A stretch of 22,881 bases of DNA. It comes from Lachnospiraceae bacterium UBA2860. GTDB taxonomy: Bacteria; Bacillota; Clostridia; Lachnospirales; Lachnospiraceae. The notes below the pieces were generated by a model. It searched no databases. It was not told the DNA's origin and saw only the letters and a program-made list of their open reading frames with translations. The position numbers and the translations under genes were made by a program. The stretch spans positions 223 to 23,103 of the forward strand of contig DEFE01000029.1 in the NCBI GenBank assembly GCA_002350625.1. The letters run 5' to 3'. Shown in pieces: positions 13,133 through 21,018 of this stretch (position 1 is its first letter; each line of letters opens with the position of its first letter).

Positions 13133-15052
13133 ATGACAAAACCTGTGCTGCCGGACCGGATCATGAACGCAGTCGAGAAGCCGGCCCGCTATATCGGCAA
13201 TGAGCCGAACAGCATCATAAAGAACAAGAAGGATATTGAGATCCGCTTTGCCATGTGCTTTCCGGATGTCTATGAGATCGGGATGTCGCATCTCGGCATC
13301 CAGATCATCTACGAACAGCTGAACCGCCGCGCGGATACCTGGTGCGAGCGGGTCTTTTCGCCGTGGCCGGATATGGCGGAGATTCTCGGGAAGGAACAGA
13401 TTCCGCTCTTTATGCTGGAATCCCAGGAGCCCGTGAAGGACGCGGATTTTCTCGGCATCACGCTGCAGTACGAGCTGTGCTACACGAACGTCCTTGAGAT
13501 TCTTGACCTGTCCGGCATCCCGCGCCGCGCCGCCATGCGGAGCGACGGGGATCCGATCGTGATGGGCGGCGGCCCCTGCACCTACAATCCCGAACCGATC
13601 GCGCCGTTTTTCGATCTGTTCTATATCGGGGAATCCGAGGTCGTGATGGACGATCTGATGGATCTCTATGCCGAAATGAAGCGCGCCGGCGCGCCCAGGG
13701 AGGCATTTCTTCGCGCCGCCGCTAAAATCCCCGGCATCTATGCGCCCCTCTTTTATGATGTCACCTATCGCGGGGACGGGACGATCGATACGTTCCTTCC
13801 GCGATATGCGGATCTTCCGAAGTCCGTCAGCCGGCAGTTCTGCGCCGACCTCACGGACGCGCCGTACCCGGAAAAGCCGCTTGTCCCCTATATCCGCCCG
13901 ACGCAGGACCGCGTGGTCCTGGAAATCCAGCGCGGCTGCATCCGCGGCTGCCGTTTCTGCCAGGCGGGCATGATCTACCGCCCCTTGCGCGAGCGGCCGC
14001 TTTCGGTGCTGAAGAGGTATGCGGAGACGATGCTCACGGAGAGCGGGCACGAGGAAATCTCCCTCAGCTCCCTCTCCTCGAGCGATTACCGCTGCCTGCC
14101 GGAGCTGCTCGAGTATCTCATCGGGTGGCTTTCTGAAAAGCACGTCAATATATCGCTGCCGTCTCTGCGCATCGACAACTTTTCGCTCGACATCATGAGC
14201 CGTGTGCAGGACATCCGGAAGAGCTCGCTGACATTTGCGCCGGAGGCGGGCACGCAGAGACTTCGCGACGTCATCAACAAAGGCCTCACGGAGGAGGATA
14301 TCCTAAGCGGCGCCTCGCAGGCGTTTCACGGCGGCTGGACGCGCGTGAAGCTTTACTTCATGCTGGGCCTGCCGACGGAGACGGACGAGGACAGAAAAGG
14401 AATCGCGCATCTTGCGCAGTCGATCTGCGAAGTCTTCTACGATGAGATCCCCAAAGAGGAGCGGCAGGGCGTCTGCGACATCACGGTCAGCACCTCTTTC
14501 TTTGTGCCGAAACCATTTACGCCCTTCCAGTGGGCTTCCATGCAGACGCCGTCGGATTACATCGACGAGGCGCACACCGTGCGGGACGAAATCCGCCGGA
14601 TGAAGAACCAGAAGAGGATCCATTATAAATGGCACGAGGCGGACGGCACGGAGCTGGAAGGCGTGCTCGCCAGAGGCGACAGGCGCGTCGCCGACGTGAT
14701 CGAGCGGGCCTACGAGCTCGGCGCGCGCTTTGACGCGTGGACGGATTACTTTCGCTATGACAGATGGCTCCGCGCCTTTGATGACTGCGCGGTCGATCCC
14801 GGCTTCTATACGACGAGAGAGCGATCCGAGGATGAGATCTTTCCCTGGGATTTTATCGATATCGGCGTAAGGAAGGATTTTCTTTTAAGGGAGTGGCGAA
14901 AGGCCGTGCGTGAAGGCGTGACGACGCCGAACTGCCGGGCGGCCTGCAGCGGATGCGGCATGGCGGCGCACGGCACGGGCGTGTGCATGGAACCGAAGAT
15001 GGCCGGGGCCGGAAAGAGAGGGGAGAGGCATGAAGATACGGGTTCGATTTGA
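13133..15052 (+). CDS. Radical SAM protein, TIGR03960 family
   Basis: This is a cytoplasmic radical SAM protein of unknown reaction. The N-terminal part resembles a B12-binding-like Rossmann fold (MCFPDVYEIGMSHLGIQIIY). The iron-sulphur motif is RGCIRGCRFC with C269, C273 and C276, followed by FAPEAGTQRLRDVINKG. The C terminus carries a second CX3CX2C group (C601, C605, C608) and a further Cys at 618, which could hold another cluster. The family is nearly always next to, or fused with, DUF2344 and close to rng and rplU in Firmicutes, as here. That context suggests RNA or ribosome modification, but this is inference. The last 23 bases overlap the DUF2344 gene. Confidence 0.93.
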   Translation: MTKPVLPDRIMNAVEKPARYIGNEPNSIIKNKKDIEIRFAMCFPDVYEIGMSHLGIQIIYEQLNRRADTWCERVFSPWPDMAEILGKEQIPLFMLESQEPVKDADFLGITLQYELCYTNVLEILDLSGIPRRAAMRSDGDPIVMGGGPCTYNPEPIAPFFDLFYIGESEVVMDDLMDLYAEMKRAGAPREAFLRAAAKIPGIYAPLFYDVTYRGDGTIDTFLPRYADLPKSVSRQFCADLTDAPYPEKPLVPYIRPTQDRVVLEIQRGCIRGCRFCQAGMIYRPLRERPLSVLKRYAETMLTESGHEEISLSSLSSSDYRCLPELLEYLIGWLSEKHVNISLPSLRIDNFSLDIMSRVQDIRKSSLTFAPEAGTQRLRDVINKGLTEEDILSGASQAFHGGWTRVKLYFMLGLPTETDEDRKGIAHLAQSICEVFYDEIPKEERQGVCDITVSTSFFVPKPFTPFQWASMQTPSDYIDEAHTVRDEIRRMKNQKRIHYKWHEADGTELEGVLARGDRRVADVIERAYELGARFDAWTDYFRYDRWLRAFDDCAVDPGFYTTRERSEDEIFPWDFIDIGVRKDFLLREWRKAVREGVTTPNCRAACSGCGMAAHGTGVCMEPKMAGAGKRGERHEDTGSI

Positions 15053-15839
15053 GAAGACCGGTCCGATCCGCTTTGTCGGCCACCTGGATTTCATGCGGAC
15101 CTTTCAGAAGATATTGAAGAAGAGCGGGCTTCATGCGCTCTATACGGCGGGCTTTAATCCGCACATCCTGCTGAGCTTTGCCGATCCGCTCGGCGTCGGC
15201 GAAGAGAGTACCTGCGAGTACGCGGACATCGAATTCGCTTACAGAGACAACGCGGCGCTCACGGAGCAGGAGCTTTACAGGCTTACCGATCTCGGCATCG
15301 ACAATGAGGCGCTCCCGGATCCGCCCGCAGAGGATGCTTTTCTCCGCGCGCTCAATGAAGCCGCTCCGGACGGCGTTCGCTTTACATCGGCGGTCCGCGT
15401 TGGTCTCATTAAAGGCAGCAAGGCGATGGCGCTTGTCAGAGCCGCGTCCTTTCTGATCCCCGTCGCGGACAGCTTTCCCTGCGAAGCCGTGAACCCTGAC
15501 CTGCTTGAGCGCTTTATGCTTCAGGATGAGATCATCGTCCGCAAGGTCACGAAGAAGAGCGAGAAGGACGTGGATATCCGGCCGGAAATCCGGGAGTTCC
15601 GGTGCATGCGCCCGGACGAGTTTCCGCCGTTTTTTGAAGATGATGCTTATGCGAAGCGCAGCGGACTTTACCTCACCTGCTCGGCCGGGAGCCAGGGAAA
15701 CCTGAAGCCGCAGACGGCGGTGGAAGCTCTGTGTGCGTTCGGAGGCATCCCCTGCGAAAGAAACGCCTACCGCCTGATCCGCACGGGTCTCTACGACGCG
15801 GAGCTCAGGCCGCTCGACGCTGACGGGACGAAGTTCTGA
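15030..15839 (+). CDS. TIGR03936 family (DUF2344) protein
   Basis: The protein is the usual partner of TIGR03960 and is fused to it in some bacteria. At 269 residues it starts with the family signature KIRVRFEKTGPIRFVGHLDF, then FQKILKKSGLHALYTAGFNPH and FADPLGVGEESTCEYADIEF. The reaction is not known. The ATG overlaps the end of the radical SAM gene and has GGGGAG a few bases upstream, so the two are very likely made together. It is 26 bases before rng. No membrane segment or catalytic motif can be named. Confidence 0.92.
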   Translation: MKIRVRFEKTGPIRFVGHLDFMRTFQKILKKSGLHALYTAGFNPHILLSFADPLGVGEESTCEYADIEFAYRDNAALTEQELYRLTDLGIDNEALPDPPAEDAFLRALNEAAPDGVRFTSAVRVGLIKGSKAMALVRAASFLIPVADSFPCEAVNPDLLERFMLQDEIIVRKVTKKSEKDVDIRPEIREFRCMRPDEFPPFFEDDAYAKRSGLYLTCSAGSQGNLKPQTAVEALCAFGGIPCERNAYRLIRTGLYDAELRPLDADGTKF

Positions 15840-15865
15840 AGAGGCCCCAAAATAAGGAGGAAATC

Positions 15866-17035
15866 ATGCGCGATTTTATCCTGACGAAGATGCCCTTTGG
15901 AGACAGGGAACTGATCGCCGCGGCGCTCTCGGAGGACGGCATCATTACAGAACTGATCGCAGAGGAGGCCGGCCGGCCTTCCCGCATCGGAAATGTCTAC
16001 GCCGGTATCGTGGATTCTGTATCCGGGAATATCGGCGGCGCTTTCGTCGATATCGGCATCGGTCAGCTGTGCTTCCTTCCGCTTATGAGACATGCGCATG
16101 TGCGCCCTTCTGAGAAGATCCTTGTACAGGTGACAAAGGACGCTTCGGGGCGCAAGGAGGCGGTCCTTACGGAAAATATCCATATCGACGGGCGGTACGC
16201 CGTTGTCATGAGGCGAAAGGGGCCGGCGGCATTTTCGAGAAAGCTTTCGGAAAACAGAAAAGAAGAGATCCGCGTCTGGCTAAGAGAAACGGACACCGGG
16301 AACTTCGGCGTTCTGATCCGCACGAATGCGGGAAGGGCGGAAAAGGCCGATGTCCTCAGCGAGATCGGGGAAGAGGTGCAGGAGCTTCAGGAGATATTGC
16401 AGCGATTTGAAAGCGCTGAAAAAGGGGCTCTGTTGCGCGAGACGGCGCCATTTTATCTGCGCTTTCTGCGCGACCTCTACCGGAAGCCGGAGCGGGCATT
16501 TACGGATATTCCCAAAGCGGCGGCGGCGCTTGCGGCGATCACGGGCCAGGCAGCCGGGACCGAGGAGGAGACGGAAGGCGCCGTTTACCGGCCGCCTTAC
16601 GGAAAGGCCCTGTCTCTGCCGGCGCTGTATGATCTGCCGAGGGAGATGGAACGTCTATCCGGGAAGAAGGTGAACTTAAAGAGCGGCGCCTTTATCGTCA
16701 TCGAGCAGACGGAAGCTTTCGTCGCCATTGACGTCAATACCGGACACTTCACAAAAGGCCGGAAGCCGGAGGAGACTTACCGGCGTGTCAATCTGGAGGC
16801 GGCGGAGGAGATCGCGCGGCAGATCCGCCTCAGGAATCTGTCAGGCATGATCCTCGTCGATTTCATATCCATGACGGACGGGGACCACAATGAAGAGCTT
16901 CTGAACGTGATGAAAAAGCTCGTGAAGGGCGATCATGTGCTCACGGAAGTGATTGATCTTACGCCGCTTGGCATCATGGAGATCGTGCGGCAGAAAATGA
17001 GAAAACCGCTTGCAGAAGTCCTTTCGTTGTGCTAG
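15866..17035 (+). CDS. rng: Ribonuclease E/G family endoribonuclease
   Basis: RNase E/G enzymes cut single-stranded RNA for rRNA maturation and mRNA decay. The 389-residue protein has an S1-like region near the N terminus (RIGNVYAGIVDSVSGNIGGAFVDIG). The catalytic core has magnesium ligands D289 in DVNTGH and D332 in ILVDFI; the 43-residue interval equals that of D303 and D346 in E. coli RNase E. The protein ends at RQKMRKPLAEVLSLC, at or just before the zinc-link. It keeps one Cys and lacks the usual CPxC pair and the small domain beyond. TAAGGAGG is placed ideally before the ATG. The last bases also contain the rplU promoter. Confidence 0.92.
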   Translation: MRDFILTKMPFGDRELIAAALSEDGIITELIAEEAGRPSRIGNVYAGIVDSVSGNIGGAFVDIGIGQLCFLPLMRHAHVRPSEKILVQVTKDASGRKEAVLTENIHIDGRYAVVMRRKGPAAFSRKLSENRKEEIRVWLRETDTGNFGVLIRTNAGRAEKADVLSEIGEEVQELQEILQRFESAEKGALLRETAPFYLRFLRDLYRKPERAFTDIPKAAAALAAITGQAAGTEEETEGAVYRPPYGKALSLPALYDLPREMERLSGKKVNLKSGAFIVIEQTEAFVAIDVNTGHFTKGRKPEETYRRVNLEAAEEIARQIRLRNLSGMILVDFISMTDGDHNEELLNVMKKLVKGDHVLTEVIDLTPLGIMEIVRQKMRKPLAEVLSLC

Positions 17036-17038
17036 TAT
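17010..17038 (+). promoter_or_regulatory. Promoter for rplU-prp-rpmA
   Basis: TTGCAG (17010-17015) and TAGTAT (17033-17038) are 17 bases apart, and TGC directly before the second box makes an extended -10. The boxes lie across the end of rng, with the rng stop TAG inside the -10. Transcription would start near 17045, giving an RNA leader of about 80 bases before rplU. Confidence 0.65.
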
Positions 17039-17044
17039 ATTTCA

Positions 17045-17115
17045 GTGTGCCGCACGGAGAGGCTTAAAGAGCGCGTGAGCGCCGCCGTATCCGGCGAGTA
17101 TTGTGAATAAGGAGG
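17045..17115 (+). ncRNA. Putative ribosomal protein L21 leader
   Basis: The untranslated stretch before rplU holds two adjacent GC-rich stems, GCGC-GTGA-GCGC followed by CGCCG-TATC-CGGCG, then an unpaired segment and the AAGGAGG of rplU. L21 leaders that control the L21/L27 operon in Firmicutes occupy this position. The assignment rests on place and folding; I cannot align it to the Rfam model here. Confidence 0.45.
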
Positions 17116-17125
17116 TGTGCAAGGC

Positions 17126-17431
17126 ATGTATGCAGTGATTGCTACCGGCGGAAAGCAGTACAAGGTTTCTGAAGGCGACATCATCCGCGTTGAAAAGCTC
17201 GGAGCAGAGGCAGGCGAGAAGGTTACATTTGACCAGGTCCTCGCTGTCGGCGGCGAAGGTTTTAAGAGCGGCGAAGATGTTAAGAGCGCTACAGTCGAGG
17301 CGGAAGTGATCCGCAACGGACGCGAGCGCAAGCTGATCGTTTACAAGTACAAGCCGAAGTCCGGTTACCACAAGAAGATCGGTCACAGACAGTATTTCAC
17401 GGCTGTACGCATCAGCAAGATCAACGCCTGA
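17126..17431 (+). CDS. rplU: 50S ribosomal protein L21
   Basis: L21 binds 23S rRNA in the large subunit. The 101-residue sequence starts MYAVIATGGKQYKVSEGDIIRVEKL and ends with GYHKKIGHRQYFTAVRISKI, both diagnostic. The ATG at 17126 is chosen because AAGGAGG (17109-17115) is well spaced from it; the in-frame GTG at 17117 lies almost on the ribosome-binding site. Codon choice is visibly more AAG/GTT-rich than the neighbouring genes, as expected for a highly expressed ribosomal gene. It is first in the rplU-prp-rpmA operon. Confidence 0.97.
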   Translation: MYAVIATGGKQYKVSEGDIIRVEKLGAEAGEKVTFDQVLAVGGEGFKSGEDVKSATVEAEVIRNGRERKLIVYKYKPKSGYHKKIGHRQYFTAVRISKINA

Positions 17432-17440
17432 TCTGTTGTC

Positions 17441-17776
17441 ATGATCACAGTCACGGTTTACCGCACAGACGGGTCTTACAGCGGTTTTAAGGCGGAGGGT
17501 CATGCCGGCTATGCCGAGGAAGGTGAGGATATCATCTGCGCGGCGGCGTCGGTGCTGATGATCAACACCGTCAATGCGATCGAAGCGCTCACTTCAGATG
17601 AAGTCAGCGCGGAGGAAGGCGCATCCGGTTATCTCAGCTGCACCTTCCCGGGCGGATTAAGCCCGCAGGGAAAACTGCTGATGGACGCCATGCTGCTCGG
17701 CCTTTCACAGGTTTCGGAAACCCGTGAAGCTGACAGCGGAAAACCGTATGTAAGCGTATTATTTGAGGAGGTTTAA
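17441..17776 (+). CDS. prp: Ribosomal-processing cysteine protease Prp
   Basis: Prp (YsxB) removes the N-terminal extension of L27 in Firmicutes, a step needed for working ribosomes. The 111-residue protein has the catalytic pair H21 and C33 in GHAGYAEEGEDIICAAAS. The next gene, rpmA, encodes an L27 with the matching cleavage site, so enzyme and substrate are in one transcript. The ATG comes 9 bases after the rplU stop with no recognisable Shine-Dalgarno, unlike the strong sites of rplU and rpmA. Translation probably relies on coupling and may be kept low. Confidence 0.95.
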   Translation: MITVTVYRTDGSYSGFKAEGHAGYAEEGEDIICAAASVLMINTVNAIEALTSDEVSAEEGASGYLSCTFPGGLSPQGKLLMDAMLLGLSQVSETREADSGKPYVSVLFEEV

Positions 17777-17779
17777 GCT

Positions 17780-18073
17780 ATGCTGAATCTGAATCTTCAG
17801 CTCTTCGCTCATAAAAAGGGTGTCGGCTCCACAAAGAACGGCCGCGATTCTGAGGCGAAGAGACTCGGAGCCAAGAGAGCAGACGGTCAGTTTGTAAAGG
17901 CCGGCAATATCCTTTACAGACAGCGCGGGACACATATTCATCCCGGTGCCAATGTCGGACGCGGAAGCGACGACACGCTCTACGCCAAGGCTGACGGCAT
18001 CGTCCGTTTCTCCCGCCTCGGCAGAGACCGCAAGCAGTGCTCGATCGAGCTGGTTGAGAAGGCTGCGGAATAA
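17780..18073 (+). CDS. rpmA: 50S ribosomal protein L27 (with cleavable N-terminal extension)
   Basis: L27 reaches into the peptidyl transferase centre of the large subunit. The 97-residue precursor begins MLNLNLQLFAHKKGVGSTKN. The NLQLF-A motif is the site at which Prp cuts in S. aureus and other Firmicutes, which would leave A10-H-K-K-G as the mature start. GRDSEAKRLGAKRADGQFV and GNILYRQRGTHIHPGANVGRG are standard L27 segments. AGGAGG is well placed before the ATG. A strong terminator lies just after the stop. Confidence 0.98.
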   Translation: MLNLNLQLFAHKKGVGSTKNGRDSEAKRLGAKRADGQFVKAGNILYRQRGTHIHPGANVGRGSDDTLYAKADGIVRFSRLGRDRKQCSIELVEKAAE

Positions 18074-18083
18074 CACGTAAGAG

Positions 18084-18120
18084 AAGCTCCGAATCTTTAA
18101 GAAGAGATTTGGAGCTTTTT
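18084..18120 (+). terminator. Rho-independent terminator after rpmA
   Basis: A 13-pair stem (18084-18096 with 18105-18117, one G-T wobble) closes an eight-base loop, and the T-run reaches 18120. The obgE ATG follows only 25 bases later, so obgE is transcribed either by read-through or from a weak promoter before the hairpin (TTGAGA at 18054 with a poor -10). Confidence 0.9.
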
Positions 18121-18144
18121 CATATCCTTTACAGGAGGTACAGC

Positions 18145-19473
18145 ATGTTTCTCGATTTTGCCAGAATTCATATCCGCTCCGGAAAGGGCGGCGACGGACA
18201 CGTGAGCTTCCGCCGCGAAAAGTATGTGCCCGCGGGCGGTCCGGACGGCGGTGACGGCGGCCGGGGCGGCGACGTCATATTTGAGGTCGACAAAGGAATG
18301 AATACCTTGTTTTATTATAAGCACAGGTATCAGTTTAAGGCGGAGGACGGCGCGCCGGGCGGCAAAAAAAGATGTCACGGGAAGAACGGCAAGGACCTCG
18401 TGCTGAAGGTGCCGGAAGGCACCATCTTAAGGGAGGAACACAGCGGCAAGATCATCGCCGACATGTCCGCGCACAATAAGCGGCAGGTGGTCCTGCGCGG
18501 CGGAAAGGGCGGAAGAGGCAACATGAATTTCGCCACGCCGACGAACCAGGCGCCGCAGTACGCGGAAGGCGGCAAAGAGGCGATGGAGCTGGACGCGACG
18601 CTGGAGCTCAAGCTCGTTGCGGACGTCGGGCTTGTCGGTTTTCCGAACGCAGGAAAATCAACATTTTTGAAGCGTGTCACGCGCGCGGACCCGAAGATCG
18701 CGGACTATCCCTTCACGACGATCGATCCGAATCTGGGCGTCGTCGACACGGGCGACGGAAGAGGCTTCGTCATCGCGGACATGCCCGGACTCATTGAAGG
18801 CGCGTCGGAAGGCGTGGGGCTCGGCCACAGGTTCTTAAAGCATATCGAGCGCACGAGAGTGCTGATCCACATCGTCGACGCCGCATCCTTTGACGGGCGC
18901 GACCCTGTGGAGGACGTCATAAAAATCAACAGCGAGCTTATGAAGTATGACCCGGCCATCATGGAAAAGCCGATGCTGATCGCCGCCAACAAAGCCGATA
19001 TAGCTGCCTACGATGACGCGGATCCCATCGGACGAATCAGGGAGACCTTCGAGCCGCAGGGATTCCGGGTGTTTGCCATCTCGGCGGCCACCGGAGAGGG
19101 AACGGACGCGCTCATTAACGCCGTTCGAAATCTACTTGATACGACGGCGCCCAAACAGGTATACTATGAACAGGAATATTTCCCTGAGGACGAGATTTCT
19201 TCCTCTGATCTCCCGTATACGATCGAGACGGAGGAGGACAGGGACGGAGAACTGACCTATGTGGTTGAAGGCCCGAAGATCGACCGCATGCTCAGCTACA
19301 CGAATCTCGATTCCGAGAAGGGCTTCCGCTATTTCACGCAGTTCCTCAGGAGGAGCGGCATCGTTGACGCACTCAAGGAACGAGGAATCGAAGAAGGCAT
19401 GAGCGTCCGCATGTACGGTCATGTATTTACATTCTATGACGACGAGGCCGGTGGCGATGAGTCTTACGAGTAA
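18145..19473 (+). CDS. obgE: GTPase ObgE
   Basis: Obg is a GTPase that takes part in late 50S assembly and binds (p)ppGpp. The 442 residues contain all three expected domains. The glycine-rich Obg fold (GKGGDGHVSFRREKYVP, PDGGDGGRGGDV) fills about 1-158. The G domain has G1 GFPNAGKST (165-173), G3 DMPGLIEGAS and G4 NKAD. The C-terminal OCT domain covers about 355-430. The ATG at 18145 is preceded by AGGAGG; an upstream in-frame TTG at 18109 falls inside the rpmA terminator. The stop overlaps yhbY by 17 bases. An alarmone synthetase is encoded in the same window. Confidence 0.97.
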   Translation: MFLDFARIHIRSGKGGDGHVSFRREKYVPAGGPDGGDGGRGGDVIFEVDKGMNTLFYYKHRYQFKAEDGAPGGKKRCHGKNGKDLVLKVPEGTILREEHSGKIIADMSAHNKRQVVLRGGKGGRGNMNFATPTNQAPQYAEGGKEAMELDATLELKLVADVGLVGFPNAGKSTFLKRVTRADPKIADYPFTTIDPNLGVVDTGDGRGFVIADMPGLIEGASEGVGLGHRFLKHIERTRVLIHIVDAASFDGRDPVEDVIKINSELMKYDPAIMEKPMLIAANKADIAAYDDADPIGRIRETFEPQGFRVFAISAATGEGTDALINAVRNLLDTTAPKQVYYEQEYFPEDEISSSDLPYTIETEEDRDGELTYVVEGPKIDRMLSYTNLDSEKGFRYFTQFLRRSGIVDALKERGIEEGMSVRMYGHVFTFYDDEAGGDESYE

Positions 19474-19774
19474 ACAGCGGGCTTTTTTGAAATCGATGGC
19501 CATGACGATGGTGCCTGTGCAGTATTTCGGAAAAGCATCACTTACAGATGAAAATCTGAAAAATGTCGATGAGGCGCTTGCAGCCCGCGAGCTGATTAAG
19601 CTCGGGGTGCAGAAGAACTGCGAGGACGCGCCGCGGGAGATCGCCGAGGCGATTGCTGCCCGCACGAATGCGGAAGTCGTCCAGGTGATCGGCAGAAAAA
19701 TCGTGCTTTACCGCGAGGGAGAGGACGACAAGAAGCGCATCGAGCTCCCGCGGGGTTCAAGAGGGGATCTTTGA
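19457..19774 (+). CDS. yhbY: CRS1-YhbY domain RNA-binding protein
   Basis: YhbY is a small IF3-C-like RNA-binding protein that associates with pre-50S particles. The 105-residue protein starts MSLTSKQRAFLKSMAMTM, carries FGKASLTDENLKNVDEALAARELIK, and ends with VVQVIGRKIVLYRE; all fit the family. The ATG at 19457 lies within the end of obgE, with only GAGG as a ribosome-binding site, so translation is probably coupled. An earlier in-frame ATG-less extension inside obgE is not convincing. Its TGA shares a base with the nadD ATG. Confidence 0.93.
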   Translation: MSLTSKQRAFLKSMAMTMVPVQYFGKASLTDENLKNVDEALAARELIKLGVQKNCEDAPREIAEAIAARTNAEVVQVIGRKIVLYREGEDDKKRIELPRGSRGDL

Positions 19775-20391
19775 TGCGCACCGGCATTCTCGGCGGCACG
19801 TTTGATCCGGTCCATAGCGGACACCTGCGCATCGCGCGGGCGGCTTACGAACAGTTCGCGCTTGACAGAGTGCTCTTTATGCCGTCTGGCAATCCGCCGC
19901 ATAAACAGAGGCGCTGGTCTTCAGACCGGGAACGCGCGGCGATGATCCGTCTTGCGATCAAGGATACGCCTTTTTTTGTATTTTCCGATTTTGAGATGCA
20001 TCCGGAGAAAGGGGCCTATACCTATACTTATCAGACGCTTGAGAAGATGAAGGCTGCAGATCCCGGGGATGACATCTTCTTCATCATCGGTGAGGATTCA
20101 CTGAGGGATTTTCCCATCTGGCGTCATCCGGAGCGGATCGCCGCGCTCTGCACACTGCTCGTGGCGCCGCGGGAGACGGCGGCAGGAGAGGCGATTTCTG
20201 AAAAGATCCGCCAGGTCAGGGAGACATTTTCAGCTGACATCGAGCGGATCGATGTGGAAATGCTGCCGATTTCTTCGCATGAGGTCAGAGAGGCGGCAGC
20301 AGAGGGAACTTCTTTGGAAAGCTTTTTGCCGGAGGCGGTGGCCGCCTATATCCGGAGCAACCATCTATACGTTAATCATGAGATTTCCTGA
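19774..20391 (+). CDS. nadD: Nicotinate-nucleotide adenylyltransferase NadD
   Basis: NadD joins ATP and nicotinic acid mononucleotide to make deamido-NAD. The 205-residue protein starts MRTGILGGTFDPVHSGHLRI with the HxGH pair H14 and H17. FMPSGNPPHK follows, then FIIGEDSLRDFPIWRHPERI and the C-terminal ISSHEVREA, in the place of the usual ISST-x-x-R motif. The ATG at 19774 is preferred over an in-frame TTG at 19771; GAGGGG lies about 7 bases upstream. The nadD-yqeK-rsfS order is conserved in Firmicutes. Confidence 0.96.
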   Translation: MRTGILGGTFDPVHSGHLRIARAAYEQFALDRVLFMPSGNPPHKQRRWSSDRERAAMIRLAIKDTPFFVFSDFEMHPEKGAYTYTYQTLEKMKAADPGDDIFFIIGEDSLRDFPIWRHPERIAALCTLLVAPRETAAGEAISEKIRQVRETFSADIERIDVEMLPISSHEVREAAAEGTSLESFLPEAVAAYIRSNHLYVNHEIS

Positions 20392-20419
20392 ATAAGCAGC
20401 AGATAAGGGATAAATATCT

Positions 20420-21016
20420 ATGGCAGATTCGACCTACAATCTGGAAGAAATGAGCAAGCGGGTCCGGAAGTATATGGACGCCGGCCGCTTTTATCACACA
20501 CAGGGCGTGCGTTATATCAGCGCGGCTCTCGCCATGGCGCACGGTGCGGATATTCATAAGGCGGAGACGGCAGGCCTTCTGCACGACTGCGCCAAATGCC
20601 TGTCTGACAACAAGAAGATCAAGATGTGTGACAAGAACGGGATTGACATCACCAAAGTGGAGCGCAACAATCCCTTCCTTCTTCATGCCAAGGTAGGCGC
20701 CTTCATCGCAAAGGATAAATACCACATCGAAGACGAGGAGATCCTGGGGGCGATCCGCTACCACACGACCGGAAAGCCGGGGATGCGCATGCTTGAACAG
20801 ATTGTCTTCATCGCGGACTATATTGAGCCGCGGCGCAACAAGTCGCCCCATCTGCCGGAGATCCGGCTCACGGCTTTTCGCGATCTGGACGAGTGCTGCT
20901 ACCTGATTCTGAAGGATATGCTGATCTACCTCAAATCGAGAAGCGGGGAGATTGATTCGAATACGCAGGAAGCTTATCATTTTTACGAAGAAGTTCATGA
21001 TGATCGGAGGGACTGA
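20420..21016 (+). CDS. yqeK: HD-domain Ap4A hydrolase YqeK
   Basis: YqeK proteins split diadenosine tetraphosphate symmetrically to two ADP molecules and thereby influence stress responses. The HD metal site is complete: H26 (FYHTQGV), H55-D56 (LLHDCAK), H89, H115 (RYHTTGKPGM) and D133 (IADYIEP). At 198 residues the length is normal. AAGGGA is a moderate ribosome-binding site. The gene is two bases before rsfS and 28 after nadD, in the usual order. Confidence 0.94.
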   Translation: MADSTYNLEEMSKRVRKYMDAGRFYHTQGVRYISAALAMAHGADIHKAETAGLLHDCAKCLSDNKKIKMCDKNGIDITKVERNNPFLLHAKVGAFIAKDKYHIEDEEILGAIRYHTTGKPGMRMLEQIVFIADYIEPRRNKSPHLPEIRLTAFRDLDECCYLILKDMLIYLKSRSGEIDSNTQEAYHFYEEVHDDRRD

Positions 21017-21018
21017 CC

